A stretch of 64,000 nt of DNA from RYN-133 sp963708645. GTDB lineage: Bacteria; Actinomycetota; Actinomycetes; Mycobacteriales; Jatrophihabitantaceae. A program made the position numbers and the translations under genes. Under the pieces are notes generated by a model. That model had not been told where the DNA came from, ran no database searches, and saw only the letters and a program-made list of their open reading frames with translations. Below are positions 51,895-60,355 of the stretch, piece by piece. Where the stretch lies: contig CAVPTA010000003.1 of NCBI GenBank assembly GCA_963708645.1, forward strand, positions 248,001-312,000. Direction: 5' to 3'. Every line of letters begins with the position of its first letter. Within the stretch, counting starts at the first letter, position 1.

Positions 51895-53424
51895 TCAGCC
51901 GAACTCGACGCCCTGCGCCAGCGGGAGCTCGGTCGAGTAGTTGACCGTGTTGGTTGCCCGGCGCATGTACGCCTTCCAGGCGTCCGAACCGGACTCGCGA
52001 CCGCCACCGGTCTCCTTCTCGCCACCGAAAGCGCCACCGATCTCGGCGCCGGACGGGCCGATGTTGACGTTCGCGATCCCGCAGTCGGATCCGTCGGCCG
52101 ACGTGAACCGCTCCGCTTCGCGGACGTTCATCGTGAAGATCGACGACGACAGGCCCTGCGGCACCTCGTTGTGCATGGCGAGGGCCTCGTCGAAGTCGTC
52201 ATAGGTCATGACGTAGAGGATCGGTGCGAACGTCTCGGCGCGCACGATCTCGCTCTGCGTCGGCATCCGGACGAGCGCCGGTTGCACGTAGTACGCCTCG
52301 GTGTCGTCATCGGTGAGCACCCGCTCGCCGCCGGCGATGAGCTCGCCGCCGTTGGCCTGCGCCTTCTCGAGCGCACCCGCGTATCCCTCGTAAGCGGCCT
52401 TGTCGACCAGCGGGCCGACGAGGGTGCCCTCGTCGAGCGGGGACCCGATCGGAAGCGTCTCGTAGGCCGACTTGATCCGCTCGACCAATTCGTCAGCGAT
52501 CGAGGAGTGCGCGATCACGCGACGCAGCGAGGTGCAGCGCTGCCCCGCGGTGCCGGCGGCAGAGAACACGATGCCGCGCACCGTGAGGTCGAGGTCGGCG
52601 CTCGGCGTCACGATCGCTGCGTTGTTGCCGCCGAGTTCGAGCAGCAGCTTGCCGAAGCGCGCAGCGACGCGGGGGGCGACGGCTTTGCCCATGCGGGTCG
52701 AGCCGGTGGCCGACAGAAGTGCGACGCGGGCGTCGTCGACAAGTGCCTCGCCGACCTCGGCAGCACCGAGCACGAGGCGCGAGATGTTCTCGGGCGCCCC
52801 GACGCGCCGTGCGGCCTCGGCGACCAGCGACTGGCAGGCCAGTGCGGTCAGCAGCGTCTTCTCCGACGGCTTCCACACGACCGAGTCGCCGCACACGAAG
52901 GCGAGCGCGGCGTTCCACGACCACACCGCGACCGGGAAGTTGAACGCGCTGATCACGCCGACGACACCGAGCGGGTGCCACTGCTCCATCATCCGGTGGC
53001 CCGGACGCTCGGAGGCGATCGTCAGACCGAACAGCTGGCGCGACAGACCGACCGCGAGATCGCAGATGTCGATCATTTCCTGGACCTCGCCGAGGCCCTC
53101 GGAGCGGATCTTGCCGGCCTCGATCGAGACGAGCGCACCGAGATCGGCCTTGTGCTCGCGCAGCAGCTCACCGAGCTCGCGCACGAGCTGGCCGCGGACG
53201 GGGCCGGGAACGGTGCGCCAGGTCTGGAAGGCGTCCTGCGCGCTGGCGACGATTGCCTGCACGTCGTCGGTGGTGTGCGCCGGGACGCGGGCGAGTTCGC
53301 CGCCGGTGATGGGCGAGCGGGCGATCAGATCGCCGGCGTCGCTGAGGTTCTCGACGCCGAGGCGGGCCAGGATCTCGCGGGTCTCGCGGACCAGGTCCTC
53401 GTGGGCGGGCAGGGTGGACGGCAT
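51895..53424 (-). CDS. ALDH7-type aldehyde dehydrogenase (aminoadipate-semialdehyde dehydrogenase-like)
   Basis: 509 residues from ATG 53424, chosen because GATGAGGAG sits 7 nt upstream; a second ATG at 53439 overlaps that site. Catalytic Cys297 in GQRCTSLRR and Glu263 in LLELGGNN; NAD-site WKPSEKT. The closing GGEKETGGGRESGSDAWK is typical of ALDH7 members that oxidise alpha-aminoadipic semialdehyde in lysine or pipecolate breakdown. Divergent LysR regulator next to it. Confidence 0.92.
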   Translation of the reverse strand: MPSTLPAHEDLVRETREILARLGVENLSDAGDLIARSPITGGELARVPAHTTDDVQAIVASAQDAFQTWRTVPGPVRGQLVRELGELLREHKADLGALVSIEAGKIRSEGLGEVQEMIDICDLAVGLSRQLFGLTIASERPGHRMMEQWHPLGVVGVISAFNFPVAVWSWNAALAFVCGDSVVWKPSEKTLLTALACQSLVAEAARRVGAPENISRLVLGAAEVGEALVDDARVALLSATGSTRMGKAVAPRVAARFGKLLLELGGNNAAIVTPSADLDLTVRGIVFSAAGTAGQRCTSLRRVIAHSSIADELVERIKSAYETLPIGSPLDEGTLVGPLVDKAAYEGYAGALEKAQANGGELIAGGERVLTDDDTEAYYVQPALVRMPTQSEIVRAETFAPILYVMTYDDFDEALAMHNEVPQGLSSSIFTMNVREAERFTSADGSDCGIANVNIGPSGAEIGGAFGGEKETGGGRESGSDAWKAYMRRATNTVNYSTELPLAQGVEFG

Positions 53425-53434
53425 GTCGGAACTC

Positions 53435-53460
53435 CTCATCAGTTACTTACGACTGATGAG
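53435..53460. promoter_or_regulatory. Inverted repeat CTCATCAGT-N8-ACTGATGAG in the ALDH/LysR gap
   Basis: Perfect 9-bp arms (53435-53443 and 53452-53460). It overlaps the ribosome binding site of the dehydrogenase gene and lies 22 nt before the regulator. A second pair, ACTTAC (53445-53450) and GTAAGT (53469-53474), partly interleaves with it. Likely operator for the divergent LysR protein. Confidence 0.55.
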
Positions 53461-53469
53461 TATATGCCG

Positions 53470-53475
53470 TAAGTT
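53470..53475 (+). promoter_or_regulatory. -10 element TAAGTT for a leaderless LysR transcript
   Basis: TAAGTT, 6 nt, then ATG 53482. Confidence 0.45.
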
Positions 53476-53481
53476 CTTCTT

Positions 53482-54393
53482 ATGACCAGTGGGGCTCCCT
53501 TGGACGTCGGCAGGCTGCGGCTGCTGCGCGAGGTGGGCCGCCGCGGGACGATCGCCGGCGCCGCCCGCGAGCTCGGGCTCACCCCGTCCGCGGTGTCGCA
53601 GCAGCTGGCCGTCCTCGAGCGCGAGGTGGGCACGTCGCTGGTCGACCGGTCGCCGCGCGGGGTCACCCTGACCGGTGCCGGGCATGCGCTCGCGGCCCGG
53701 GCGGGGGAGGTGCTGGACGTGTTGTCGGCGGCGCGCGCCGACCTCGATCGGATCGGCGGTGCTGCCGGCGGGCCGGTGGGCATTGCGGCCGTGGCGAGCG
53801 CTGCGATGACATTCGTGTCAGCAGCAGTCGATGAGCTCGCGCGCGTACAGCCGGCGATCCGTCCGAGTGTCGAGGTTGCCGAGCCAGGTCGCGGCCTGGG
53901 TCTGCTGGTCGCCGGCGACGTCGAACTTGCTGTTGTCGACGAGTACGACTATGTCCCGCTGGCCCTGCCCGAGTTCGTGGTGGCACACCCGCTGTGCGCC
54001 GAGCAGCTCGTCCTGGTCGTGCCGCGCGATTGGGACGGCCCGAGCCGGCCGGCGCTTGCCGATCTTGCCGACCAGCGATGGGTGATGCCGCCGGACGAGG
54101 CAGCATGCGGGCTGGCGGTGCGCTCGGCCTGTCGCGCCGCCGGGTTCGAGGCAGATGTGCGCTGGACCAGCGACGACATGCTCGTGCTCGTCCGCGCGGT
54201 CGCGGCCGGGCACGGCGTCGCCGTGTTGCCGCGCCTCTCGGTGGCCGAGGACGCCGCGCACGTGGATGTGCGCGAACTGCGCGCACCGCGGTTGCGCCGA
54301 CGGTTGACGGCAGTCGCGCGATCTTCGGCGCTGGCACGTCCGTCCGTGGCCGCGGTGCTGACCGCGATCACCGCCGCAGCGTCGTCCGACTAG
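53482..54393 (+). CDS. LysR-family transcriptional regulator
   Basis: 303 residues. Winged helix LLREVGRRGTIAGAARELGLTPSAVSQQLAVLEREVG (residues ~9-45) and a two-lobed effector domain (GPVGIAAVASAAMTF, HGVAVLPRLSV). Divergent from the ALDH7-type gene with an inverted repeat between them, so control of that gene by an amino-acid-derived effector is likely. Confidence 0.9.
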   Translation: MTSGAPLDVGRLRLLREVGRRGTIAGAARELGLTPSAVSQQLAVLEREVGTSLVDRSPRGVTLTGAGHALAARAGEVLDVLSAARADLDRIGGAAGGPVGIAAVASAAMTFVSAAVDELARVQPAIRPSVEVAEPGRGLGLLVAGDVELAVVDEYDYVPLALPEFVVAHPLCAEQLVLVVPRDWDGPSRPALADLADQRWVMPPDEAACGLAVRSACRAAGFEADVRWTSDDMLVLVRAVAAGHGVAVLPRLSVAEDAAHVDVRELRAPRLRRRLTAVARSSALARPSVAAVLTAITAAASSD

Positions 54394-54446
54394 CACGGTT
54401 TGTCCTGCGACTTCGCGAAAACTCGAGGTTTGTATCAGAGGCCCGG

Positions 54447-54475
54447 TTGACTTCTCGGAACGACACGCGTGTAAT
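54447..54475 (+). promoter_or_regulatory. Promoter of whiB (TTGACT-N17-TGTAAT)
   Basis: -35 TTGACT (54447-54452), 17-nt spacer, -10 TGTAAT (54470-54475). Transcription should begin near 54482, giving a ~48-nt leader that ends in CCCGGAGG before the ATG. Confidence 0.7.
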
Positions 54476-54529
54476 TTCTCCAATGTCGTTAGGCGCTAGC
54501 GACAGCCGCCCCGCCTCCCGGAGGACACC

Positions 54530-54811
54530 ATGACGGAGCTGTCCCACAGTCTCGACGAGGCCGAACTCACCGACTTGTTCGGGCTTCCCGATGAGTCCGG
54601 CTGGGCAGAGCGCGCGCTGTGCGCGCAGACCGACCCGGAGGCGTTCTTCCCTGAAAAGGGTGGCTCCACCCGCGAGGCGAAGAAGATCTGCACGGGGTGC
54701 GAGGTCAAGTCCGAGTGCCTCGAGTATGCCCTCGACCACGACGAGCGCTTCGGGATCTGGGGCGGTCTGAGCGAGCGCGAGCGCCGGCGGTTGAAGAAGC
54801 GCGCAGTCTGA
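54530..54811 (+). CDS. whiB2: WhiB-family Fe-S transcriptional regulator (WhiB2/WhmD-like)
   Basis: 93 residues. Four cluster ligands Cys31, Cys54, Cys57 and Cys63 (CxxC and CxxxxxC), then FGIWGGLSERERRRLKKR, the turn and basic tail. Neighbours on the right (metallopeptidase, DUF3499, manB, SIS, manA) match the whiB2 locus of mycobacteria, so a WhiB2/WhmD role in cell division or septation is inferred from synteny. Confidence 0.9.
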   Translation: MTELSHSLDEAELTDLFGLPDESGWAERALCAQTDPEAFFPEKGGSTREAKKICTGCEVKSECLEYALDHDERFGIWGGLSERERRRLKKRAV

Positions 54812-55741
54812 TCAGTGGTGGATCGGGCCGGTCTGCACCACTTGGAAGGCTGACCCGGGCACTCGCTTGAGTTGATCGAGGTCGTTGTCGTTCCAGCCGG
54901 GCCAGTTGGCCCCGCTGATGAACCAGTTCGAGCCGTTGTCGGCGACGAACATGCCGTAGTGCTTGAGGCAGATCAGGATCGTGCGGGCGGCACCGTGATA
55001 GCCGCGCAGGGAGAACGAGGCCTTGAGTCGGAACCGGGCGCCCATCGGCGGCACATTGACCGAATTGGTCGACCCTGCCTCGTGCGTCGCGGGGTGGATG
55101 TAACCGCGCTGGGTCTGATCGACGGTGAACCGCAGCGCGTGGTCGATGCGGCCGGACTTGATCTCGGACGGGCGGACGAGACCCGCACTGATCGGCAGGC
55201 CTGCCGCATCTGCCGAGGTCCAGCCGGCCGGACGCAGGCGGTCCGAGCGCAGGTTGAACACGGCGCCGGACGCCGCGGCCCAGCCGCGCCGCGTGCGGTG
55301 CGCGTCGAACAACTCGTACAAGTGACAGTTGTGCGAGGCGACGAGCACGTGCCGGTCGCTGCCCGCCTCGATGTGCGCCGAGCGCGGGATCGGGTAGGGG
55401 CCTGGGTCGCTCTGCGAGCCGTAGGCGGTGAACTGGATGTGCACCTTGGGCTGATTGGCGGGGACCTGCGTCAGCGGGATGCCGTAGGTGCGGTTCGAGC
55501 CGAAGTCGGGGTGCAGGTGCACCGACCGACCGACACTGCGCACCCACGCCGCCGAGTGCGGGCTCAGCGGGGCATGGCTGATGTCCTGGCGCCACGGGTT
55601 GTCGGCAGGGAACAGCGCGCACCCCGCGATCCGCGGCACCGGCACCCCCGCAGCGGCATCGACTGCATGACCCGGACGGCTCGCAGCCGTACAAGCGCAC
55701 AGGGCCAACAGCGCACCTGCGACGCGTCCCAGACCCTTCAC
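54812..55741 (-). CDS. Secreted lipoprotein-like protein, unknown family function
   Basis: 309 residues. Signal peptide with lipobox-like LCAC (Cys17). The rest is a conserved extracellular domain: CALFPADNPWRQDIS, LHPDFGSNRTYGIPLT, GPYPIPRSAHIEAGSDRHVLV, YELFDAHR, LRPAGWTSADAAGLPI, DHALRFTVDQT and MFVADNGSNWFISG. These patterns recur in secreted proteins of actinobacteria and other phyla; no activity is known to me. It converges with whiB2, the stops being adjacent. Confidence 0.7.
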   Translation of the reverse strand: MKGLGRVAGALLALCACTAASRPGHAVDAAAGVPVPRIAGCALFPADNPWRQDISHAPLSPHSAAWVRSVGRSVHLHPDFGSNRTYGIPLTQVPANQPKVHIQFTAYGSQSDPGPYPIPRSAHIEAGSDRHVLVASHNCHLYELFDAHRTRRGWAAASGAVFNLRSDRLRPAGWTSADAAGLPISAGLVRPSEIKSGRIDHALRFTVDQTQRGYIHPATHEAGSTNSVNVPPMGARFRLKASFSLRGYHGAARTILICLKHYGMFVADNGSNWFISGANWPGWNDNDLDQLKRVPGSAFQVVQTGPIHH

Positions 55742-56211
55742 TGCGGGTCTATTTCGTCGACGTCGCGGCCCAGGAGTTCGGCGACGAGTTCGGCCACGAC
55801 CATGAAGACCAGGTCGGCACGGTCCTCGCCGTCGCGTGCCCGGGCCTCGACCGGCCGGCGGTAGATCACGATGGTGGGTGACGAGGTGCCGGGCACGCCG
55901 TCGCGCAGCAGTCGTCCGAGCGGCACGCCCCGGTCGAGGATGACCTCGGGATCGAACTCGAGACTGGCACCTGGCGTGAGCGCGGGAACGTCCTCGACCG
56001 CGAACTCGACGGCGGCGAGTTCGGCCGACCAGCGGCCTTCCAGCTCCTCGACCGCATCGAGGACGAGATCGTCGAACTGTTGGCCCCGGGTGCGCTGGCG
56101 CGGGATCGCGCCCTGGGCGAGCGAACCGCGCAAGCCGCGTCCGCGCCGGTCGCGCACGGGCCCGCGCGACGCCGTGCCCGGGCGCCGGGAGTGCCGTCGC
56201 GACTCACGCAT
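55738..56211 (-). CDS. Metallopeptidase-family protein with degenerate zinc motif
   Basis: 157 residues from ATG 56211. The ~60-residue basic N-terminus (RRHSRRPGTASRGPVRDRRGRG) precedes a short zincin-like domain (FDDLVLDAVEELEGRWSAEL, then TIVIYRRPVEARA). Where the family has HExxH, the sequence reads VVAELVAELLG, so the zinc histidines are absent and peptidase activity is unlikely. It sits at the whiB2/DUF3499 locus as in other actinobacteria. TAGGCT-N7-ATG leaderless start. Confidence 0.8.
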   Translation of the reverse strand: MRESRRHSRRPGTASRGPVRDRRGRGLRGSLAQGAIPRQRTRGQQFDDLVLDAVEELEGRWSAELAAVEFAVEDVPALTPGASLEFDPEVILDRGVPLGRLLRDGVPGTSSPTIVIYRRPVEARARDGEDRADLVFMVVAELVAELLGRDVDEIDPQ

Positions 56212-56218
56212 GGGCGCA

Positions 56219-56224
56219 AGCCTA
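56219..56224 (-). promoter_or_regulatory. -10 element TAGGCT for a leaderless metallopeptidase-like transcript
   Basis: On the minus strand TAGGCT, 7 nt, then ATG 56211. Confidence 0.5.
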
Positions 56225-56282
56225 CGGCGACACGGGCCGCGGACAACTGCCGAGAATCCGAACCGATGGCAGCACCGGGCGC

Positions 56283-56288
56283 TATGGT
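56283..56288 (+). promoter_or_regulatory. -10 element TATGGT ahead of a mini-ORF
   Basis: TATGGT, 6 nt, then GTG 56295, which opens an 8-codon frame rather than DUF3499 itself. Confidence 0.5.
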
Positions 56289-56294
56289 CCGAAC

Positions 56295-56321
56295 GTGATC
56301 GGCCGACGGGTTTCGCGATGA
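56295..56321 (+). CDS. 8-codon leaderless mini-ORF coupled to DUF3499
   Basis: GTG 56295 reads MIGRRVSR and stops at TGA 56319-56321. The stop overlaps the ATG of DUF3499 (ATGA at 56318-56321). The leaderless -10 is spaced for this GTG, not for the DUF3499 ATG, so ribosomes would enter here and re-initiate. Confidence 0.45.
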   Translation: MIGRRVSR

Positions 56322-56662
56322 GGGTGGTCCGCCGCTGCACCCGGACGGGTTGTGCCCGCTCAGCGGTGGCGACGCTGACCTACGCCTACGCCGACCTGAC
56401 TGCCGTTGTGGGCCCGCTGGCCAGCTACGCCGAACCACACTCCTACGACCTGTGCGAGGAGCACGCCGTCCGGCTGACGGTGCCGCGCGGCTGGGAAGTG
56501 CTGCGCCATGTGGGCGAATTCCCGGCGCCGATCCCGCACGGCGACGATCTCGAGGCTCTCGCCGACGCGGTGCGCGAGGCGGCCCGCGTCGAGCACGCCC
56601 CGGACATCGACCTCGGTACCACGCGGCGCGGGCATCTGCGTGTCGTCCCGCCCGCCCGCTGA
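56318..56662 (+). CDS. DUF3499 domain protein
   Basis: 114 residues. RRCTRTGCARSAVATLTYAYADLTAVVGPL and YDLCEEHAVRLTVPRGWEVLRH form the DUF3499 pattern. Cys7, Cys12 and the Cys-x-x-His in LCEEH could bind zinc. Function unknown; conserved between whiB2 and manB in actinobacteria. No Shine-Dalgarno; the start overlaps the mini-ORF stop. Confidence 0.88.
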   Translation: MRVVRRCTRTGCARSAVATLTYAYADLTAVVGPLASYAEPHSYDLCEEHAVRLTVPRGWEVLRHVGEFPAPIPHGDDLEALADAVREAARVEHAPDIDLGTTRRGHLRVVPPAR

Positions 56663-56677
56663 TCACGACCGCGCCAG

Positions 56678-56683
56678 TACGCT
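56678..56683 (+). promoter_or_regulatory. -10 element TACGCT for a leaderless manB transcript
   Basis: TACGCT, 6 nt, then ATG 56690. Confidence 0.5.
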
Positions 56684-56689
56684 GCGGGC

Positions 56690-58078
56690 ATGGATTTGTC
56701 CGGGGTCGTCAAGGCTTACGACGTACGCGGCATCGTTCCTGAGCAGCTGAACGAGGACGTCGCCCGGGCACTCGGTGTCGCGTTCGCCGATCTGGTCGCC
56801 GGTGACGGCGGCCCGGCGACGATCGTGACGGCGCACGACATGCGCGAGACCGGGCCGGGCCTGGCCCGGGCGTTCGCCGACGGAGCGATGCGCAGGGGCG
56901 CGTCGATCGTCGAGATCGGGCTCGCCTCGACCGACATGCTCTACTTCGCTTCCGGCCACCTCGGCTTCGCCGGCGCGATGTTCACCGCCAGCCACAATCC
57001 GGCCCAGTACAACGGGATCAAGTTCTGCCGGGCGGGCGCAGTGGCGGTCGGGCGCGATTCCGGTTTGGCGCAGATCCGCGCCGACGCCGAGCGCTACCTG
57101 ACCGAAGGCATGCCGACCGGCGATGTCGAAGGTCCGGTCGGCACGGTCGAGCAGCGCGACCTGCTCGCCGACTACGCCCGCTACCTGCGCCGGCTCGTCG
57201 ACCTGTCCGGCGGCCGGCGGCTCAAGGTTGTCGTCGATGCGGGCAACGGCATGGCCGGACATACCGTGCCGGCCGTCCTGGGTGATGCCGAACTGCCGGC
57301 ACTGCCGCTGGACATCGTCCCCATGTACTTCGACCTGGACGGGTCGTTCCCGAACCACGAGGCCAATCCGCTCGAGCCCGCCAACCTCGTCGACCTGCAG
57401 CAGCGTGTCGTCGTCGAGGGCGCCGACCTCGGGCTCGCCTTCGACGGCGACGCCGACCGCTGCTTCGTCATCGACGGCGCGGGCGCGGCCGTCTCGCCGT
57501 CGGCGATCACCTGCCTGGTCGCCGTGCGCGAACTTGCCCGCACCCCCAACGCCCCGGTGATCCACAACCTCATCACGTCCAAAGCCGTGCCGGAGGTGAT
57601 CGCAGAACACGGCGGCACCCCCGTCCGCACCCAGGTCGGCCACTCGATCATCAAGGCCGAGATGGCACGCACGGGCGCCGTGTTCGGCGGTGAGCATTCC
57701 GCGCACTACTACTTCCGTGATTTCTGGTTCGCCGATACCGGCATGCTCGCCGCGATGCACGTGCTCGCCGCGCTCGGCGAACAGTCCGGCCGCCTCGCCG
57801 AACTCGTCGAGCCGTACGCCCGCTACGTCGCGTCCGGCGAGATCAACTCGACGGTGGCCGACCAGGCCGCGGCCGTGGCAGCGGTGCGCGCACAGTACGA
57901 GGCGCAGGCCCGCTCGGTCGACGAGCTCGACGGGTTGACCGTCGAGCTGCCCGACGGCAGCTGGTTCAACGTGCGCGCCTCGAACACCGAACCCCTGCTG
58001 CGGCTCAACGTCGAGGCCGCCGACGACACGACGATGGGCGAGCTGCGCGATGCCGTGCTCGCGGTGATCCGGGGCTGA
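56690..58078 (+). CDS. manB: Phosphomannomutase/phosphoglucomutase
   Basis: 462 residues. Active-site serine loop TASHNP (Ser101), metal loop DGDADRC, sugar loop GGEHSAHYYF and phosphate-binding RASNTEPLLRLNVEA are intact. It converts mannose-6-P to mannose-1-P for GDP-mannose, and so for mannolipids and glycans. First gene of a cluster with Trm112, SIS isomerase, cation transporter and manA. Confidence 0.96.
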   Translation: MDLSGVVKAYDVRGIVPEQLNEDVARALGVAFADLVAGDGGPATIVTAHDMRETGPGLARAFADGAMRRGASIVEIGLASTDMLYFASGHLGFAGAMFTASHNPAQYNGIKFCRAGAVAVGRDSGLAQIRADAERYLTEGMPTGDVEGPVGTVEQRDLLADYARYLRRLVDLSGGRRLKVVVDAGNGMAGHTVPAVLGDAELPALPLDIVPMYFDLDGSFPNHEANPLEPANLVDLQQRVVVEGADLGLAFDGDADRCFVIDGAGAAVSPSAITCLVAVRELARTPNAPVIHNLITSKAVPEVIAEHGGTPVRTQVGHSIIKAEMARTGAVFGGEHSAHYYFRDFWFADTGMLAAMHVLAALGEQSGRLAELVEPYARYVASGEINSTVADQAAAVAAVRAQYEAQARSVDELDGLTVELPDGSWFNVRASNTEPLLRLNVEAADDTTMGELRDAVLAVIRG

Positions 58079-58088
58079 GGAGGCCGAC

Positions 58089-58283
58089 GTGGCGCTCGAT
58101 TCCGACCTGCTCGCCTTACTGGCCTGTCCCAGCGACGATCACGCACCGCTGCGCGAGGAATCCGACGAGCTGGTCTGCACGTTCTGCGCCTCGCGGTTCC
58201 CGATCACCGACGGCATAGCCGTCCTGCTCATGGACGAGGCGACGGCCGGACCGAACGGGTTCGGCGAGCGCGCCGACGGCTGA
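58089..58283 (+). CDS. Trm112-family zinc-ribbon-like protein
   Basis: 64 residues. LLALLACPSDDHAPL at the start and CTFCASRFPITDGIAVLL near the end are the UPF0434/Trm112 pattern, with a Cys at 15 and the CxxC pair. Role unknown in bacteria. It is regularly found between manB and the SIS gene in actinobacteria. Confidence 0.9.
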   Translation: MALDSDLLALLACPSDDHAPLREESDELVCTFCASRFPITDGIAVLLMDEATAGPNGFGERADG

Positions 58284-58295
58284 GGCGGGGACGAG

Positions 58296-59441
58296 ATGTT
58301 CGACGAGGCCGTGCTCGACGACGACACCCTGCTCGAGCGCCGCGATTCGACCCGGCTGCTGTGGCACCTCGCCACCGCCGGCGCACAGGTGCGCCGCGCC
58401 ATCGACATGGCCGGCGAGTTCGGCGTCGATCGCCTCTCGGGCGAGCTGCCGCGTGCTCTGCTGGTCGCCACCGACGCCCCGCCGTCGGCCGCCCTGCGGC
58501 TGATCACCCGGCTCAGCTGCGAGGCGACGCCCGCGCTGGCCTGGCACGGCGTCGAACTGCCGCGGTGGGCCGGAGCGTCCGACGCGCTGTTGATCGGCGC
58601 TGTCGACGGTCGACACCCCCGCCTGGCGGAGCTTGCCGCGCAGGCCTCGCGCCGCGGCATGGCGATGGCCGTAGTCGCGCCGGCGGGTTCGCCGGTCGCC
58701 GCCGCGGCCGGGCGCGCACCGGTTCACCACTTGGCGCCTGACCTGCACCGGCACGCATCACGCTGGGCGGTGCTCACACCGCTACTGCAAGCCCTCGACG
58801 CGCTCGGCCTGCAGACGATCCCGTCCGGCTTGCTCACACGGGTCGCCGATGCCTTGGACGAGACCGCCGAGGCATGCCGGCCGTCCGGCGAGCTGTTCAC
58901 CAACCCGGCCAAGTCGCTGGCCCTCGATTTCGCCGATGCTCGTCCGCTGATCGTCGGTGCCGGTGCACTCGCCAGCGTCGCGGCCCGCTCGACCGCGGAC
59001 GCGTTGCAGATCGGTGCGGGTGTGCCTGCCGTCGCGGTCAGCCTGCCCGACGGCGCCGGCCGGGCCGGCGCGCTGCTGCGCGGGACGGCGGCAGCGCCGA
59101 GCGAGGACGACTTCTTCCGTGATCGGGTCGACGATGGAGCGCCCCAGCGCGCAAGGTTATTGGTGATCGGCGACGACGGATCGCCTGACGACACCACCCT
59201 CGGCGAGCGCACCGGGGCGCAGATCCAGCTCGACGAGGTGGCAGCCCGCAGGGCCGCGGGCGCGCTGCGCCGGCTCGCCGAGGAGCTCGGCGTGCAGGTT
59301 TCGAGCGTTGACGTCCCCGACGCGGCGCCACTTGCCCGCTTCGCCGCTGCGGCGGCGTTCGGTGAGTTCACCGCTGCCTATCTGGCCTTCGCGCTCGGCT
59401 TCGACCCCGGTACGCCGGGTCCCGCCGAGATGGACCATTGA
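58296..59441 (+). CDS. SIS-domain sugar isomerase-like protein
   Basis: 381 residues. FDEAVLDDDTLLERRDSTRLLWHLATAGAQVR opens the actinobacterial manB-linked SIS protein (TobH-like). The middle holds a SIS-type nucleotide/sugar fold. Its place between manB and manA suggests a phosphoglucose/phosphomannose isomerase or a regulatory relative; this is inferred. Its end overlaps the next start by one base. Confidence 0.82.
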   Translation: MFDEAVLDDDTLLERRDSTRLLWHLATAGAQVRRAIDMAGEFGVDRLSGELPRALLVATDAPPSAALRLITRLSCEATPALAWHGVELPRWAGASDALLIGAVDGRHPRLAELAAQASRRGMAMAVVAPAGSPVAAAAGRAPVHHLAPDLHRHASRWAVLTPLLQALDALGLQTIPSGLLTRVADALDETAEACRPSGELFTNPAKSLALDFADARPLIVGAGALASVAARSTADALQIGAGVPAVAVSLPDGAGRAGALLRGTAAAPSEDDFFRDRVDDGAPQRARLLVIGDDGSPDDTTLGERTGAQIQLDEVAARRAAGALRRLAEELGVQVSSVDVPDAAPLARFAAAAAFGEFTAAYLAFALGFDPGTPGPAEMDH

Positions 59442-60355
59442 TGGCCGAAACGTCGCACGGCGCGAAGGCGATCATCGCCGCACTCGGCGCCAACCTCGGC
59501 ATCGCGGTGATCAAGATGATCGCGTTCGCGATCACGGGTGCGAGTTCGATGCTCGCCGAGGGGGTGCACTCGCTCGTCGACTCGGGCAACCAGGTGCTGC
59601 TGCTCATCGGCTCGCGCACCTCGCGTCGCCGCGCGGACAAGGACCACCCGTTCGGCTACGGCCGCGAACGCTTCGTGTACGCGTTCCTCGTCGGGCTGAT
59701 GCTGTTCAGCGCCGGCGGGTTGTTCGCGCTCTACGAGGGCGTCGAGAAGATCCGCCATCCGCACCACCTCGACAACCCGCTCGTCGCGATCATCGTGCTC
59801 GTGATCGCCATCGGGCTCGAGGCATTCTCGCTGCGCACGGCCGTTCACGAATCGCTGCCGCACAAGGGCACGGACAGCTGGTTCGGATTCATCCGGCACG
59901 CGAAGGTGCCGGAGTTGCCGGCGGTGCTGCTCGAGGACGTCGCGGCGCTGACCGGCCTCGCGTTCGCGCTGGCCGGAATCGGCCTCGCCGAGGCGACCGG
60001 CCAACCCGTGTGGGACGGCATCGGCACCTGCGCCATCGGCGCGCTGCTCGTCAGCGTCGCTGTGCTGCTCGTGATCGAGACCAAGAGCCTGCTGCTGGGG
60101 GAGTCGGCCGCACCGGTCGCTGTGCGAGCCATCGAGGACGCGCTGACCGGCGGCGGCGTCGAGCGAGTGGTGCACCTGCGCACCATGCACCTCGGACCCG
60201 AGGAGGTGCTGGTCGCAGCGAAGATCGCGCTGGCGCCCGGCGCGCCACTGAAGGACGTCGCGAAGGCGATCGACGACGCCGAGGCGCGGGTGCGCAGCGC
60301 AGTCCCGTCCGCGCGGTTGATCTACCTCGAGCCGGATCTTGACCGCAGTGGCTGA
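59441..60355 (+). CDS. Cation diffusion facilitator family transporter
   Basis: 304 residues from ATG 59441. Six membrane helices. SSMLAEGVHSLVDSGNQ (helix 2 metal site), KDHPFGYGRERFVYAF and LEDVAALTGLAFA (helix 5 metal site) are CDF features. It exports a divalent cation such as Zn, Fe or Mn. TGATG-like overlap with the SIS gene and overlap with manA suggest one transcript. Confidence 0.92.
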   Translation: MAETSHGAKAIIAALGANLGIAVIKMIAFAITGASSMLAEGVHSLVDSGNQVLLLIGSRTSRRRADKDHPFGYGRERFVYAFLVGLMLFSAGGLFALYEGVEKIRHPHHLDNPLVAIIVLVIAIGLEAFSLRTAVHESLPHKGTDSWFGFIRHAKVPELPAVLLEDVAALTGLAFALAGIGLAEATGQPVWDGIGTCAIGALLVSVAVLLVIETKSLLLGESAAPVAVRAIEDALTGGGVERVVHLRTMHLGPEEVLVAAKIALAPGAPLKDVAKAIDDAEARVRSAVPSARLIYLEPDLDRSG

